This document shows, in pieces, positions 63,514-64,000 of a stretch of DNA of 64,000 nucleotides. Position 1 is the stretch's first letter. Every line of letters begins with the position of its first letter. The notes below the pieces were generated by a model. That model saw only the letters and a program-made list of their open reading frames with translations. It had not been told where the DNA came from and searched no databases. Source of the DNA: Microbacterium cremeum (GTDB lineage: Bacteria; Actinomycetota; Actinomycetes; Actinomycetales; Microbacteriaceae); assembly GCF_015277855.1 (NCBI RefSeq), contig NZ_CP063812.1, positions 1,178,001 through 1,242,000 on the forward strand, given 5' to 3'. Both the position numbers and the translations under genes were made by a program.

Positions 63514-64000
63514 CGGATCCACTCCGCGAGCTCGAGCGCCCAATAGGTCAGCACGGCGTCGGCGCCGGCGCGACGGATGCCGATCACCGACTCCTCGATC
63601 GCCCGCCGCCGGTCGATCCAGCCGTGTGCGGCGGCGGCCTCGATCATGGCGTACTCGCCCGACACCTGGTAGGCCCAGACCGGCACGGGACTGGTCGCCG
63701 CGGTGTCGGACAGCACGTCGAGGTAGCTCATCGCGGGCTTGACCATCACGATGTCGGCGCCCTCGGCGAGGTCGAGCTCGACCTCGCGTGCGCCCTCGCG
63801 GCGGTTCGCGGGATCCTGCTGATACGTGCGGCGGTCGCCCTGCAGCGACGACTGCACCGCCTCGCGGAACGGGCCGTAGAAGGCCGAGGCGTACTTCGCG
63901 GCGTAGGCGAGGATCGGGGTGCTGTCGAAGCCGGAGTCGTCGAGCGCGTCGCGCACGGCCGCGACCTGGCCGTCCATCATGCCGCTGAGCCCGAGCAGCT
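63510..64000 (-). CDS. hemB: Porphobilinogen synthase, C-terminal part (cut by window end)
   Basis: About 160 codons of HemB are visible, and the start lies beyond 64000. It condenses two 5-aminolevulinates to porphobilinogen. It shows [16 protein letters not shown], the Schiff-base Lys region [17 protein letters not shown], and [22 protein letters not shown]. It precedes hemL with an ATGA overlap, so two early heme-pathway enzymes are coupled. Confidence 0.96.
   Translation of the reverse strand, partial: LLGLSGMMDGQVAAVRDALDDSGFDSTPILAYAAKYASAFYGPFREAVQSSLQGDRRTYQQDPANRREGAREVELDLAEGADIVMVKPAMSYLDVLSDTAATSPVPVWAYQVSGEYAMIEAAAAHGWIDRRRAIEESVIGIRRAGADAVLTYWALELAEWIR

Overview
The window is about 70% G+C, codes densely on both strands, and chains genes through 4-bp ATGA/GTGA overlaps. 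It carries Lsr2, MscL, an FmdB-type zinc ribbon, BTAD-type regulators and an ISL3-type remnant. This fits a high-GC actinobacterium of the Microbacteriaceae, most likely Microbacterium or a close relative. The assignment rests on gene content and style, not on a marker-gene comparison. The window looks chromosomal. I see no phage, plasmid replication or CRISPR genes.

Region 1 (1-2.7 kb): the start of an unknown gene cut by the window edge, a YrhB/Imm35-like small protein, a thioredoxin-reductase-like flavoprotein fused to a methyltransferase, and a divergent XRE-cupin regulator. Region 2 (2.8-8 kb): a SigK-type cluster with a DUF4383 membrane-protein operon, a fasciclin lipoprotein (MPT70/83-like), DipZ, SigK and its anti-sigma factor RskA. 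Two promoters here share a CCATCC-N16-CGAA(C/G)A motif. Region 3 (8-24.7 kb): a DosR/DevR-like dormancy or redox-stress cluster with a CtpF-like P-type ATPase, two universal stress proteins, a metal P1B-ATPase, DUF6153/DUF305 proteins, PEP synthase, two zinc alcohol dehydrogenases, a GAF histidine kinase with its NarL-type regulator, a flavodoxin and an FMN-fold protein. Six copies of a GGGAC(C/T)TTCGnCCC-like box lie in front of these genes.

Region 4 (24.6-35.6 kb): an accessory block with two homologous BTAD regulators, one fused to an intact alpha/beta hydrolase and one to an AAA ATPase with a long repeat region. They surround two FAD oxidoreductases, an OsmC protein, a GDSL esterase and several very small genes. 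Region 5 (35.9-43 kb): pntAB, then a 556-bp ISL3-type remnant with terminal repeats and a target duplication that encloses a small monooxygenase gene, then Lsr2, a GAF-LuxR regulator and an acetate-type symporter operon. Region 6 (43-52 kb): an Ogt-like protein whose catalytic cysteine is valine, a 1245-residue helicase-like protein with degenerate ATPase motifs, housekeeping genes (mscL, fmdB-like, 5-FTHF cyclo-ligase, galU, GNAT) and tRNA-Ala(CGC).

Region 7 (52-61 kb): three tightly coupled units that look like one uncharacterised pathway: MTA phosphorylase, epimerase and membrane protein; cytochrome b, molybdopterin oxidoreductase and membrane protein; and GT2, DUF2064 and methyltransferase. 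An OmpR-type two-component system follows. Region 8 (61-64 kb): YjbR, a lipoprotein, and hemL-hemB; hemL carries an in-frame insertion of about 45 codons that contains a repeat palindrome.
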